From the NCBI GenBank assembly GCA_031269465.1, contig JAISZB010000037.1:1-64000 (forward strand): 64,000 nt of DNA. Reading direction: 5' to 3'. Position 1 is the stretch's first letter, and each line of letters starts with the position of its first letter. Both the position numbers and the translations under genes were made by a program. The notes under the pieces are model-generated. The model searched no databases and was not told the DNA's origin. It saw only the letters and a program-made list of their open reading frames with translations. This document shows positions 17,812-26,093 of this stretch, piece by piece. This stretch comes from Clostridiales bacterium (GTDB lineage Bacteria > Bacillota > Clostridia > Lachnospirales > WQUN01).

Positions 17812-18516
17812 ATGGGGCCAATTGGAGAAAAAGAATTGCGGAAACAAGCTGCAAAATATGCGGCGAGAGTAATGATGCAAAGGATTATAGGGTTGGCATG
17901 CTTTCTGCTGGCTGCAGGCACATTAGCTGATATGCGTGGGTGGATTTATTTCTCAATCTATTTTATCGTATCAATCATAACGCTTGTGATCATGCTTTAT
18001 AACCGCGCAGAAACATTGATCGAACGCGGAAAAAAGCATGTCAACACTAAAAGCTGGGATAAAATTTGCGTTGGCGTGTATGTGCCGTCAGCATTTTTTG
18101 TGATTTACATTGTCGCCGGCTTGGATATTCGATTTGGGTGGTCCCATCTCCCAATATCCTATCTGTATGGGGGCATTGTCATTTATGCTATTTCAACCGT
18201 CATGGGCATATGGCCTGTAATGGAAAACAAGCATTTTGAATCAATGTCACGCATCCAAAGCGATAGGAAGCAGACAGTCATTGCCATAGGGCCGTATAGA
18301 TTTGCAAGGCATCCGGGTTATCTTTCCATTATTATTTGGGCGCTTGCCGTCCCTATGATTTTTGGTTCTCTGTACTCTGGATTGATAACGGCCGCCATTA
18401 TTATTACTATTATCATTAGGACATATTTGGAGGACGCTATGTTAAAAAATGAGCTGTCCGGTTACTTGGAGTATGCGAGTAAAGTAAAATATAGGTTAAT
18501 GCCGTTTATTTGGTAA
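17812..18516 (+). CDS. Membrane methyltransferase-like protein (ICMT/PEMT type)
   Basis: A 234-residue multi-span membrane protein. Hydrophobic segments lie at about 24-42, 45-64, 85-106, 112-135 and 175-205. The C-terminal part contains GPYRFARHPGYLSIIIWALA followed by RTYLEDAMLKNELSGYLEY, the conserved RHPxY and E...L...Y pattern of isoprenylcysteine/phospholipid methyltransferase relatives. The substrate in bacteria is unknown. It is translationally coupled to the TetR gene and presumably is the gene that the repressor controls. Confidence 0.8.
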   Translation: MGPIGEKELRKQAAKYAARVMMQRIIGLACFLLAAGTLADMRGWIYFSIYFIVSIITLVIMLYNRAETLIERGKKHVNTKSWDKICVGVYVPSAFFVIYIVAGLDIRFGWSHLPISYLYGGIVIYAISTVMGIWPVMENKHFESMSRIQSDRKQTVIAIGPYRFARHPGYLSIIIWALAVPMIFGSLYSGLITAAIIITIIIRTYLEDAMLKNELSGYLEYASKVKYRLMPFIW

Positions 18517-18538
18517 TGCATGACTTGTTTATGATCTA

Positions 18539-18695
18539 GTGGCAGAGTTGCTGCAAAACATAATCATCCGCAATCGACTCAAAGTGGGCGCCGCGATTGT
18601 CAACGCGCAAAGGGTGCTGGACATTGGCTCGCTATACTCATTCATTTGGAACCATACAGACGGCAAGCCTTTTGCAACCGGCTGGAATGGCCAAA
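18539..18695 (+). pseudogene. tag: Fragment of DNA-3-methyladenine glycosylase I
   Basis: One frame reads AELLQNIIIRNRLKVGAAIV, NAQRVLDIGSLYSFIW and DGKPFATGW. This matches the middle of Tag glycosylases (IIRNRLKI...A...N and F..YLWSFVDGKP). About 50 codons survive; both ends are missing. It is a dead relic downstream of the ICMT-like gene. Confidence 0.5.
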
Positions 18696-18905
18696 GGCGC
18701 GTCCACGAAGGGAATCTACATTGAGCAGTTGATGTGGCATATTTTCAGCTATGAGCGGGCACCGTGCCTTCATTTTGACAAAGCGCTGCAAGCCTCTATT
18801 GAGCAGTAAAACAGAGTGGCATGTCCTGCTCCAAGATCAAGACGATGGCTATTATCTTGGAAATGCGGGAGCGCTGACCGAGACCGACCTTGGAAAGCTG
18901 CGATA
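18695..18905 (+). pseudogene. Frameshifted remnant resembling DUF4275
   Basis: Two frames joined near 18800 give IEQLMWHIFSYERAPCL then KTEWHVLLQDQDDGYYLGNA and GALTETDLGKL, which resembles small DUF4275-type proteins (W-HLFSYG...PCL, DDAYLLENA). No start is present. This is a low-certainty family guess for an evident coding relic. Confidence 0.35.
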
Positions 18906-18925
18906 TCTATATCAATTAAAAATCT

Positions 18926-18973
18926 ATACTGACTTTCATAGAAGAATACCTTTTTTAGAGATTGATTATAATT
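18926..18973. repeat. Left half of split element PE-9
   Basis: ATACTGACTTTCATAGAAGAA and TTTTTTAGAGATTGATTATAA match the left half of the element. The matching right half lies at 19191-19236, with a gene fragment in between. Confidence 0.75.
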
Positions 18974-18983
18974 TGTCGGAAAG

Positions 18984-19190
18984 GAGTGGACTCTGTGGAA
19001 AGTCAAATTATCGAATGGAATGAGTCGTGGAGTGATGAATATCTAAAATGGATTTGCGCCTTTGCCAATACGCAGGGCTGCATTATGGTTATCGGCAAGG
19101 ACCATGAAGGCAATATCAGCGGTCTGGATAGCACCGAGAAACTGTCAGAGGACTTGCCGAACAAAATCCGCAATGCGTTAGTACAGGCTT
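18984..19190 (+). pseudogene. N-terminal fragment of an AlbA_2/Schlafen-like DNA-binding protein
   Basis: After AAAGGAG and GTG 18996 the frame reads MESQIIEWNESWSDEYLKWI, CAFANTQGCIMVIGKDHEG and LPNKIRNALVQA. This is the start of the AlbA_2 (AAA_4) domain found in ATP-dependent transcription-regulator-like proteins (E-WKESW-DEYLKWICGFAN, G..IGKDD.G). After ~65 codons the sequence passes straight into the right arm of repeat PE-9 at about 19191, so the rest of the protein is missing. The ribosome binding site and start are preserved. Confidence 0.6.
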
Positions 19191-19236
19191 CAATGGATAA
19201 TCAACAAAAAAAGGAACATTTGATGAATAGCGGTAT
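19191..19236. repeat. Right half of split element PE-9
   Basis: CAATGGATAATCAACAAAAA then AAGGAACATTTGATGAATAG and CGGTAT: the right half of the ATAATCAACAAAA subtype. See the left half at 18926. Confidence 0.75.
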
Positions 19237-19340
19237 AACTCACTGTTGCAAACGTTGAGCACAATGGGTTTTCCTCCAAAGGGCGCTTGAGGGTTACCCA
19301 AAGGTGATTCGACAACTTTCAGCCCTGCTTCATTGCGCGC

Positions 19341-19402
19341 TTACTGATATCCACGTTCACGCTGTTTATCCAAGCTCCAAAATAGGCGCATTTGCCGGCA
19401 AA
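19341..19402. repeat. Dispersed palindromic element PE-10, shortened
   Basis: TTACTGATATCC at the left and AAGCTCCAAAATAGGCGCAT at the right. The left arm and centre are missing, so this is a deletion derivative. Confidence 0.6.
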
Positions 19403-19570
19403 AAGGAAAATAATTTTCGAGGTTATTGATACTCAAATAAGAAAGGCCCGCTCCTATGCAAGCGAGCGCAGAAAAAGCATTTACAGCTTTCAGGTCGGCG
19501 GAGGCGGCAATCGCTCCTACCGAGCCTCATCTCCCCAAAATTCGCGGCAACTTTGGAAAGTTGTGCAACT

Positions 19571-19633
19571 ATACTGGTTTGCAGTTGGAAAATTCCGATT
19601 TTACCCAAAATAGGATCTTTCATACTCAAACCA
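19571..19633. repeat. Dispersed palindromic element PE-11, shortened
   Basis: ATACTGGTTTGCAG at the left, then a short arm pair around TTCCGATTTT and CCCAAAATAGGATCTTTCAT. Confidence 0.55.
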
Positions 19634-19716
19634 CATCTACAGAACTGTGTCGCGCCCAATCTTTTATGGGTTTCCTCGGCTTTTTAGCCTAACTCTCCAA
19701 GAAGATCCCGGCTTTT

Positions 19717-19743
19717 ATACCGATTTTCATAGAAAATCAGTAT
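19717..19743. repeat. Minimal palindromic element PE-12 (ends only)
   Basis: A 27-bp palindrome: ATACCGATTTTC, ATA, GAAAATCAGTAT. It consists only of the two outer ends of the element joined together, with no inner stem. Confidence 0.65.
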
Positions 19744-19767
19744 AGTTGGCGAGATGAATCAGCAAGT

Positions 19768-19872
19768 TAATAGAGATGGCGCGAATGCGCCGCCATTCGG
19801 AAAGTTGCGAAGGGCGGGGCTTTCCGCTGATGCCTGCGTAACAGGCAAATTGAGAGGGAAGCCCCCGCAGGC
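19768..19872 (+). ncRNA. Candidate structured RNA (three nested or adjacent hairpins)
   Basis: GGCGC-GAAT-GCGCC, then a long-range stem GCGGGGCTTTCC / GGGAAGCCCCCGC enclosing GCCTG-CGTAA-CAGGC. The strand of transcription is unknown. It could be a small RNA or the structured end of a lost IS200/IS605 element; there is no evidence of expression. Confidence 0.3.
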
Positions 19873-19944
19873 ATTAAACGGCGGGAATATGCCGCTGATT
19901 TATTAGCATCCATGAAATATGGTTAAATGCATCAAAAAAAGTCT

Positions 19945-20193
19945 TTACAATAAAAATATGCCGCTTCTTGCTATATCAATTTTGAAACGGCTGATAAGCT
20001 CCTCATAGCAAGTTTCGCAAAGATCAAAAGAATGAGTCTCTCCGTCCCATTTTGTGCCGTATCCCCATTTTTTCTCCACGCTTACATGACAATCGTGATT
20101 CCCGCCATGTTCAGAGATAGTACGTCCGCATAGATTGCAAACAACCGTATCTACTTCTTGAATTTCGACCTGAACGGCTTTGTATTTTTTCAA
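19945..20193 (-). CDS. Small zinc-finger-like hypothetical protein
   Basis: An 82-residue protein starting at TTG 20193 (LKKYKAVQVEIQEVDTVVC) with GGGAGGGG about 8 bases upstream. It has two CxxC knuckles, VVCNLCGRTI near residues 16-25 and FDLCETCYEEL near 62-72, consistent with one zinc site. Similar small proteins occur in many clostridial genomes without assigned function. The long frame upstream to 20268 lacks a better start. It stands alone on the minus strand in a repeat-rich region. Confidence 0.6.
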   Translation of the reverse strand: MKKYKAVQVEIQEVDTVVCNLCGRTISEHGGNHDCHVSVEKKWGYGTKWDGETHSFDLCETCYEELISRFKIDIARSGIFLL

Positions 20194-20744
20194 GAATACC
20201 CCTCCCCAGTCTATCTGCACGCGAAGACCAAGCGGCTCGCTGTCTTGCGAGGGTGCAAAAAACAGCACGAGACTTATTGCAAGAAACTCTCTTTTCTACA
20301 CCTATTATACAGAATAATTCAAAGATTGTATACATCTGTTTTTTTCCAGCTTTGCACAATGCTTGTAGGCTCAATGTCAAAGCCTATAAGTAAATGCAGC
20401 AATCACAAGCTATATTTATGTCAGTTTATGCAATGCTATGACAGTTCAGGTTTTTAAGGCGTTAAACAGTCAGGTGCATAATGTATAAAGGCTTGTATAT
20501 CCAGCATAATATAATAGCATTTGCCGATGGAAATGTAAAGGCGCGAATTTAGACATATAATGGATGAATTGGAACCCGAATGAATGACATTGCATCAAAG
20601 CCAGCTAGGGTGGGGCATAGGCTCGGCCGGCTGCTCAGAAAACCATCAAACGACGTCTTTCTCAAGAAACCGAAACAGGTTCCTTGCGCTATCCGAGGTT
20701 CTGCCCAGTTGTCCTGCGGACGGCTTCCTTTCTACGTTGGGCCT

Positions 20745-20824
20745 TTTGATTTGCATATGAAAGCCCCTATTCAGCTTGAGAGCAACAAGCTCCAAAGCAG
20801 GCGCATTTGACTGCAAATCACCAT
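20745..20824. repeat. Dispersed palindromic element PE-13, short centre
   Basis: TGATTTGCATATGAAAGC at the left and GCGCATTTGACTGCAAATCA at the right are well kept; the inner stem is reduced to CAGCTTGAG / CAAGCTCC. Confidence 0.75.
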
Positions 20825-20976
20825 GCCGGGCGCCGCGTCCCATTTTCCAGTCAGTTTCTCGCGCGCTTTTCTCAAACTCTCCTCAAGATAGGCGGCGTGC
20901 TCTTTCGATCAAAGAAGAAGCTCCGCAGTTTTTCAGAGCTTAGCATTCTGCAATGAAGCCTCCGGTTTCTTTATGA

Positions 20977-21070
20977 TATGCTGATCCGAAACTGCCTATT
21001 TTAGGACTCGATTATACGGCGAGCGCAATTGACATCGGCATTTCGCAACTTTAGAGCGGACAGTAAAGCC
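20977..21070. repeat. Dispersed palindromic element PE-14, right end missing
   Basis: ATGCTGATCCGAAACTGCC, TATTTTAGGACTCGATTATA, GCGAGCGCAATTGACATCGG and CATTTCGCA are recognisable; the right arm is degraded. It lies about 190 bp upstream of dnaE. Confidence 0.65.
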
Positions 21071-21258
21071 AGCGTGGCATAGCTTGCTTCAAGCCATATC
21101 GACAAACCAAACCTTTATTTGTTATAATGGTTCCATTGTGCGCTTCATGTCAGAAGCGCCCCGCAATAGGGCGATGCGAAGCGCTTAAAATGAGGATGAT
21201 TCAGACTGAGTTCATTTCTCATGGGTCTGGCGGAAGTCATCCGCATAGGAGGTCTTTT

Positions 21259-24200
21259 ATGGGCGCATTCACGCATTTGCATGTTCATTCAGAATACAGC
21301 CTTCTCGATGGATCCGCTAAAATAAAGGAAATCATATCTAAGACCAAGGAATTGGGAATGGATAGCATAGCTCTCACGGATCACGGCGTCATGTACGGCG
21401 TCATCGACTTTTACAAAGCAGCCCTGGAAGAGGGAATCAAGCCGATACTGGGATGCGAGGTCTATGTTGCAAGCGGATCTCGCTTCAACAAAGAGAATTC
21501 AAAGGACAACTTTTACTATCACCTGGTGCTTCTAGCCGAAAGCGACAAGGGGTTTCATAACCTCATGAAGCTTGTAAGCAGAGGATTCACTGAAGGCTTC
21601 TACTACAAGCCCAGAGTAGACATCGAGCTTTTAAGGCGCTATAGAGAGGGCTTGATCGCCCTTTCAGCGTGCATGTCCGGACCTGTAGCCAAAAGTTTTT
21701 TGCGCTCCGGATACGGCAAGGCTCTGGAAATGGCCGAGCTGTACAATGGTATATTCGGAAGCGGCAACTTCTTTCTTGAGCTCCAGGATCACGGGCTTAA
21801 AGAACAGGCGTCCTTAAACGCCGCATTGATTCGGATGAGCGAACAGACGGGAATTCCTCTCGTATGCACGAATGACAGCCACTATATCTTGAGATCCGAC
21901 GCGAAAGCGCATGAAATCCTTCTATGCATACAAACGGGAAAGACAATCCACGATGATGATCGCATGCGATACGAAGGAGATCAATTCTACATAAAATCCC
22001 CCGAAGAAATGGAGGAGCTGTTCTCGCATGTACCGGAGGCTCTTGAAAACACGAGGAAGATAGCGGAGCGCGCAAGCATTGAGATAAAGTTCAATGAGTA
22101 CAAGCTGCCTAAATTCCGGCTGCCTCAAGGCGTCGACTCATTCTCGCGCCTTGAGGAGCTATGCCTTGAAGGCCTCGGCGCCCGATACCAAGGCAAGTCG
22201 AGCCAAGATCTCAGAGAGCGCTTGGAATATGAGCTTTCCGTAATTAAAGACATGGGGTTTGTCGACTATTTCCTGATAACTTGGGACTTCATAAGGCATG
22301 CAAGGGAAAACGGAATCATGGTGGGGCCGGGGAGGGGATCAGCCGCTGGAAGCATAGTTGCGTACTCGCTGGGCATAACCAATATCGATCCCATAAAGTA
22401 CGGGCTGATATTTGAGCGCTTTTTAAATCCCGAAAGAATTTCTATGCCTGATATAGACATAGATTTCTGCTATGAGCGCAGGCAGGAAGTAATCGACTAT
22501 GTCATAGAGAAATACGGCGCGGATCATGTGACGCAGATAATCACTTTCGGAACCATGGCCGCAAGGGCAGCCATACGCGATGTAGGCCGCGCCTTGGCAA
22601 TGCCTTACGCAGACGTCGATCGAACCGCGAAGATGATTCCTGCCGAGCTTGGCATCACGATAGCAAAGGCGCTGGAGCTGAACCAGGATTTGAAGAAAGC
22701 CTGGGCAAGCGAAGCCGATACAAAGCTTTTAATAGACATGTCCATGCGGCTTGAAGGCCTTCCACGCCACGCGTCGACGCACGCTGCGGGCGTGGTCATA
22801 TGCGACAAGCCCGTAATGGAATACGTCCCTCTCAATGTAAACGACGGAGTAGTTACAACTCAGTTCCCTATGACCACCATTGAGGAGCTTGGCCTCCTCA
22901 AGATGGATTTCCTTGGGCTTCGAACTCTTACGGTCATTCAAAACGCAGTAAAGGAGATAAAGAGGGGAAAAGAGGCGGAAATAGATATTGACAGTATAAA
23001 CTTCGAGGATGAGAACGTTTTCAGGCTGATCTCGCAGGCTAAGACCGAAGGGGTGTTCCAGCTTGAAAGTTCCGGCATGAAGTCTTTCATGCGTGATCTT
23101 CAACCTTCAAGCCTTGAGGATATAATAGCCGGCATATCGCTGTATCGGCCTGGCCCGATGGACTTTATACCCAAATATGTAAAAGGCAAAAACAGCCCGC
23201 TGTCGGTAGAGTATACGCATCCGGCCCTCAAGCCTATACTTGAAGCGACATACGGCTGCATAGTCTATCAAGAGCAGGTCATGCAAATCGTGCGCGATCT
23301 CGGGGGATACAGCCTGGCAAGAAGCGATATGGTAAGGCGCGCCATGTCAAAGAAAAAAGTCAAAGTCATGGAGCAGGAACGGAAAAACTTCATAAACGGC
23401 TGCGAAATGAACGGCATCCCCCAAGTCTGCGCAGAGAAGATCTTCGATGAAATGACCGATTTCGCGAAGTACGCATTCAATAAAAGCCATGCTGCGGCCT
23501 ACGCCGTTATAGGCTACCAGACAGCTTGGCTCAAGCTGTATTATCCTGTAGAGTTTATGGCCGCTACCATCACCTCTGTCATGGATTTCACGGCAAAGGT
23601 GGCCGAGTACATCGACGAGTGCCGGAAAATGGGGATAAAGCTCCTGCCGCCGGATGTCAACGAGTCTTTCGCGCATTTCTCCGTCTCTGGCAACAGCATA
23701 CGCTTCGGACTGCTGGCTATAAAAAATGTCGGAAGAAACGCCATTGACTCATTGGTCAGCGAGCGAACGGAAAATGGGAAGTTCACGGGAATCGGCGATT
23801 TCATAAATCGCCTGGAAGGCAAGGATCTTAACAAGCGTAGCATGGAAAGCTTCATAAAAGCCGGAGCGTTCGATTCCCTAGGCGGCAAAAGGGTTCAGTA
23901 CATGATAGCGTACAAGGGCATCATGGATGGAGCTCTTCTCTTAAAGAAAAAGAATATTGAGGGGCAGCTGAACCTCTTTGACTTGGATTCGTCTGGATTT
24001 GCAAATAAGGATGATTTGCCGGAAGCAACGGAGTATCCTCTGCGAGAGCTTCTAAATTATGAAAAGCAAGTGCTTGGCATATATGTCAGCGGCCACCCTC
24101 TTTCCGAATACGCCCCGGTTCTTTCAAAGCACGTAAACGCCGTAAGCACTGACTTCATGGCAGTCTCCGGCGATGACGCAAGCAAGCTTCATGAAGGCCA

Positions 24201-24726
24201 GGATGTCAAATACGGAGGCATAGTCTCAACCAAATCAGTAAAGTATACGAAGACAAAAGGCGAAGCCATGGCTTTTCTTGCAGTTGAGGACTTGTATGGA
24301 ACGGTGGAGGTCATTGTATTCCCGCAGCTTTACGCCGCGCATAACCAGAGGCTCGCCGAGGACAGCATCATAGTCGTTAAGGGCCGCGTCAGCTCCAAAG
24401 AAGACGAAGATGCGAAGATAACCGCCAATGACATCCTATACTACGAGGATCTCCTTCAGCAGGAAATGGATGATGCCACGCTCTGCCTCAGAATCCCCAA
24501 AGGCCGCTCTTCGCTTGCGGCAGGCGTCCATGATCTCCTTTGCTTATACAAGGGCGCCGCGCCAGTCCTGATCTACGACGAGGATTCAAGGCAGCTGCGC
24601 CGCATGGAAAAAAGCGGCGGCGTGAACCTGGACAGCCCTCTTCTAAATAAACTGCAAAGGATTCTTGGCAGCGATAAGGCTAAGGTAGTCCTTGGGTTGA
24701 AAAAAAAGGACGGCATTTCATCTTAA
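21259..24726 (+). CDS. dnaE: DNA polymerase III alpha subunit (DnaE)
   Basis: An 1155-residue replicative-type C-family polymerase. The N-terminal PHP domain starts with FTHLHVHSEYSLLDG and ALTDHGVMYG. The palm contains GPGRGSAAGSIVAYSLG and the catalytic PDIDIDFCYERR. A fingers/beta-binding region and an OB fold (GTVEVIVFPQLYAAH) follow. ATG 21259 with AGGAGG at 21247 is the start; the open frame continues upstream but without family similarity. DnaE in Clostridia works beside PolC. The dnaE, pfkA, pyk order is common in the class. A decayed second copy of its 3' end lies at 25150-25390. Confidence 0.95.
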   Translation: MGAFTHLHVHSEYSLLDGSAKIKEIISKTKELGMDSIALTDHGVMYGVIDFYKAALEEGIKPILGCEVYVASGSRFNKENSKDNFYYHLVLLAESDKGFHNLMKLVSRGFTEGFYYKPRVDIELLRRYREGLIALSACMSGPVAKSFLRSGYGKALEMAELYNGIFGSGNFFLELQDHGLKEQASLNAALIRMSEQTGIPLVCTNDSHYILRSDAKAHEILLCIQTGKTIHDDDRMRYEGDQFYIKSPEEMEELFSHVPEALENTRKIAERASIEIKFNEYKLPKFRLPQGVDSFSRLEELCLEGLGARYQGKSSQDLRERLEYELSVIKDMGFVDYFLITWDFIRHARENGIMVGPGRGSAAGSIVAYSLGITNIDPIKYGLIFERFLNPERISMPDIDIDFCYERRQEVIDYVIEKYGADHVTQIITFGTMAARAAIRDVGRALAMPYADVDRTAKMIPAELGITIAKALELNQDLKKAWASEADTKLLIDMSMRLEGLPRHASTHAAGVVICDKPVMEYVPLNVNDGVVTTQFPMTTIEELGLLKMDFLGLRTLTVIQNAVKEIKRGKEAEIDIDSINFEDENVFRLISQAKTEGVFQLESSGMKSFMRDLQPSSLEDIIAGISLYRPGPMDFIPKYVKGKNSPLSVEYTHPALKPILEATYGCIVYQEQVMQIVRDLGGYSLARSDMVRRAMSKKKVKVMEQERKNFINGCEMNGIPQVCAEKIFDEMTDFAKYAFNKSHAAAYAVIGYQTAWLKLYYPVEFMAATITSVMDFTAKVAEYIDECRKMGIKLLPPDVNESFAHFSVSGNSIRFGLLAIKNVGRNAIDSLVSERTENGKFTGIGDFINRLEGKDLNKRSMESFIKAGAFDSLGGKRVQYMIAYKGIMDGALLLKKKNIEGQLNLFDLDSSGFANKDDLPEATEYPLRELLNYEKQVLGIYVSGHPLSEYAPVLSKHVNAVSTDFMAVSGDDASKLHEGQDVKYGGIVSTKSVKYTKTKGEAMAFLAVEDLYGTVEVIVFPQLYAAHNQRLAEDSIIVVKGRVSSKEDEDAKITANDILYYEDLLQQEMDDATLCLRIPKGRSSLAAGVHDLLCLYKGAAPVLIYDEDSRQLRRMEKSGGVNLDSPLLNKLQRILGSDKAKVVLGLKKKDGISS

Positions 24727-24805
24727 GGATGCCAGATGACGCTATGCCGAACACAGCCAAACGCGCAGATTCGGCGGCGTATGCAGATGCGCTCGGGAGA
24801 GCTGC

Positions 24806-24840
24806 GATTTAAGGGCCGGATGCAATCCGGCCCTTAAATC
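24806..24840. terminator. Perfect 16-bp inverted repeat after dnaE
   Basis: GATTTAAGGGCCGGAT, loop GCA, and the exact complement. It lacks a T-tract, so it is either a T-less terminator or an mRNA-stabilising stem at the dnaE 3' end. Confidence 0.5.
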
Positions 24841-24892
24841 GGCGCATTGCAGTCCATGGAAGCATTGGACGTTTCGCATCAAAACTTGCTAC

Positions 24893-24943
24893 ACCCAAAG
24901 GATAATCAAGCTTCAAAATAGGGCATCCGATTGCAAATCGCAT
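24893..24943. repeat. Right half of a dispersed palindromic element, PE-15
   Basis: ACACCCAAAGGATAATCAAG, CTTCAAAATAGGGCATC and GATTGCAAATCGCAT. The left half is absent. Confidence 0.65.
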
Positions 24944-25149
24944 CGCCATGAAGCTCAAGGCGAAGCGGCATTCTTTTCAGGCTGATTGCCGCTTTGTCAT
25001 GCGATTTCAGGCGCCTTGCCGCCGCCTCAAGCGCAGTCATCCATTCCTGCTGGCAAGGGGCCTCCCCAGCTTCGCGCTGCCGCTCTCGCGTGAGGGAAGC
25101 CGCTCGCAAGTAAAAAACCGGCTCTAGTTCAGTGAATCAGCATAATGCG

Positions 25150-25390
25150 AAGCTCAATTGAATGCCTAGAGCGGCCCTTAGCGCGAGGCGGGCCGACATG
25201 CTCTGCATCACGCATACAAAGGAGCCTCTCAGGTCATGATATATGACGAGGAGTCAAGGCGCCCAGGCCGCCTGAACCCAGCCCCTCCTTGGAAAACTCA
25301 AATAGATTCTTAGCGATGGCAAGGTTTAAATTCTTGGCTTGAGCAAAAAGAACTTCATTTCGATCCAGGGTGCCAGGATGCTCTTTTAAA
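25150..25390 (+). pseudogene. Decayed duplicate of the dnaE 3' end
   Basis: This stretch aligns, with many substitutions and small gaps, to dnaE 24485-24745. Landmarks in order are GCATACAAAGGAGCC (cf. GCTTATACAAGGGCGCC), ATATATGACGAGGAGTCAAG (cf. ATCTACGACGAGGATTCAAG), AGATTCTTAGCGATGGCAAG (cf. GGATTCTTGGCAGCGATAAG), TTGAGCAAAAAGAAC and AGGGTGCCAGGATGCTC (cf. AAGGATGCCAGATGACGC). The reading frame is destroyed. The spacing of ~665 bp indicates an old tandem duplication of the gene tail. Confidence 0.65.
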
Positions 25391-25573
25391 GAGCTTGAGA
25401 AATGCTATTCATTAAGGGCCTAAATGGATATATATCTGTTATAGCGTCGTAAAATGCGATTTAAATGCATCATCTGCTTAGATGCAAATGAAAGACGTTA
25501 TTTTTATAGTGTATAATCACTTTTATTTTATGAAAATAGTCATTGCGATTATTGTTTATTATGTTGTAAAGCA

Positions 25574-25603
25574 TTGACTTTAATTGCATCCATCAGTTAT
25601 AAT
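25574..25603 (+). promoter_or_regulatory. Candidate sigma-70 type promoter upstream of pfkA-pyk
   Basis: TTGACT at 25574 and TATAAT at 25598 with an 18-bp spacer in an AT-rich stretch. It would give a 5' leader of about 480 nt including PE-16 before pfkA. Confidence 0.4.
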
Positions 25604-25906
25604 TAACAAAGAAAAAACCCTTGATATGTTGTGTTTAAGCGATTTGAACTACTCATGGCTGAGGATTCGCCTGAAACCGAAATGAAACAGCAGGAAATCC
25701 AGTGAGAGCAGGCCTTTCCATAGGGCGCTCGCCTCGATTATAATGTGAAGCGGAGAGTTCCGATTTTAAGGCGAAGCCGCTTGTACGGTGAATGGGACTC
25801 AATCGTTCAATAGACAGCGGAAAAGTATAATTCATATGCCGCATAACTTAGGCAGCTCAAGTTAAGGATAAACAGGCGCGCTTTATGTCAATGGGCATTG
25901 GCATGC

Positions 25907-26040
25907 TACGCCGATTTGCGTTTGAATGCTCCTATTTCAGGGCTTGGCTCTGCAGCGAGTGCGAAATGCCGATATCAATCGCACCTAGAAAGTGAATAGC
26001 CAGGATACAAAATAGTTGCATTGGACTGCAAATCGGCATA
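25907..26040. repeat. Dispersed palindromic element PE-16
   Basis: TACGCCGATTTGCGTTTGAA at the left and TTGGACTGCAAATCGGCATA at the right. The centre GCGAGTGCGAAATGCCGATA is the commonest form. It ends about 50 bp before the pfkA start. Confidence 0.85.
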
Positions 26041-26093
26041 TGCCGCCGCCCGAATGCGCCGGAGCAGCAATTGAAATCTATGGAGGGAATTGC

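Larger units (their letters stand above)
19237..19944. other. Repeat-rich region without genes
   Basis: Holds PE-10, PE-11, PE-12 and a set of hairpins at 19768-19872 (separate entry). No convincing open reading frame. Confidence 0.45.
20194..21258. other. Intergenic region upstream of dnaE
   Basis: Contains PE-13 and PE-14 and no recognisable gene. The dnaE reading frame stays open from 21127, but the real start is 21259. Confidence 0.45.
24727..26093. other. 1.37-kb region between dnaE and pfkA
   Basis: Holds a strong hairpin at 24806-24840, PE-15, a decayed duplicate of the dnaE 3' end (25150-25390), a candidate promoter at 25574-25603 and PE-16. No intact gene. Confidence 0.5.

Noticed and set aside
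25735-25795. A stem around GAGTTCCGATTTTAAGGC / GCCGCTTGTACGGTG that resembles a group II intron domain V
   Set aside because: No maturase, no other intron domains and no splice-site context nearby; similarity to domain V is too weak to call.
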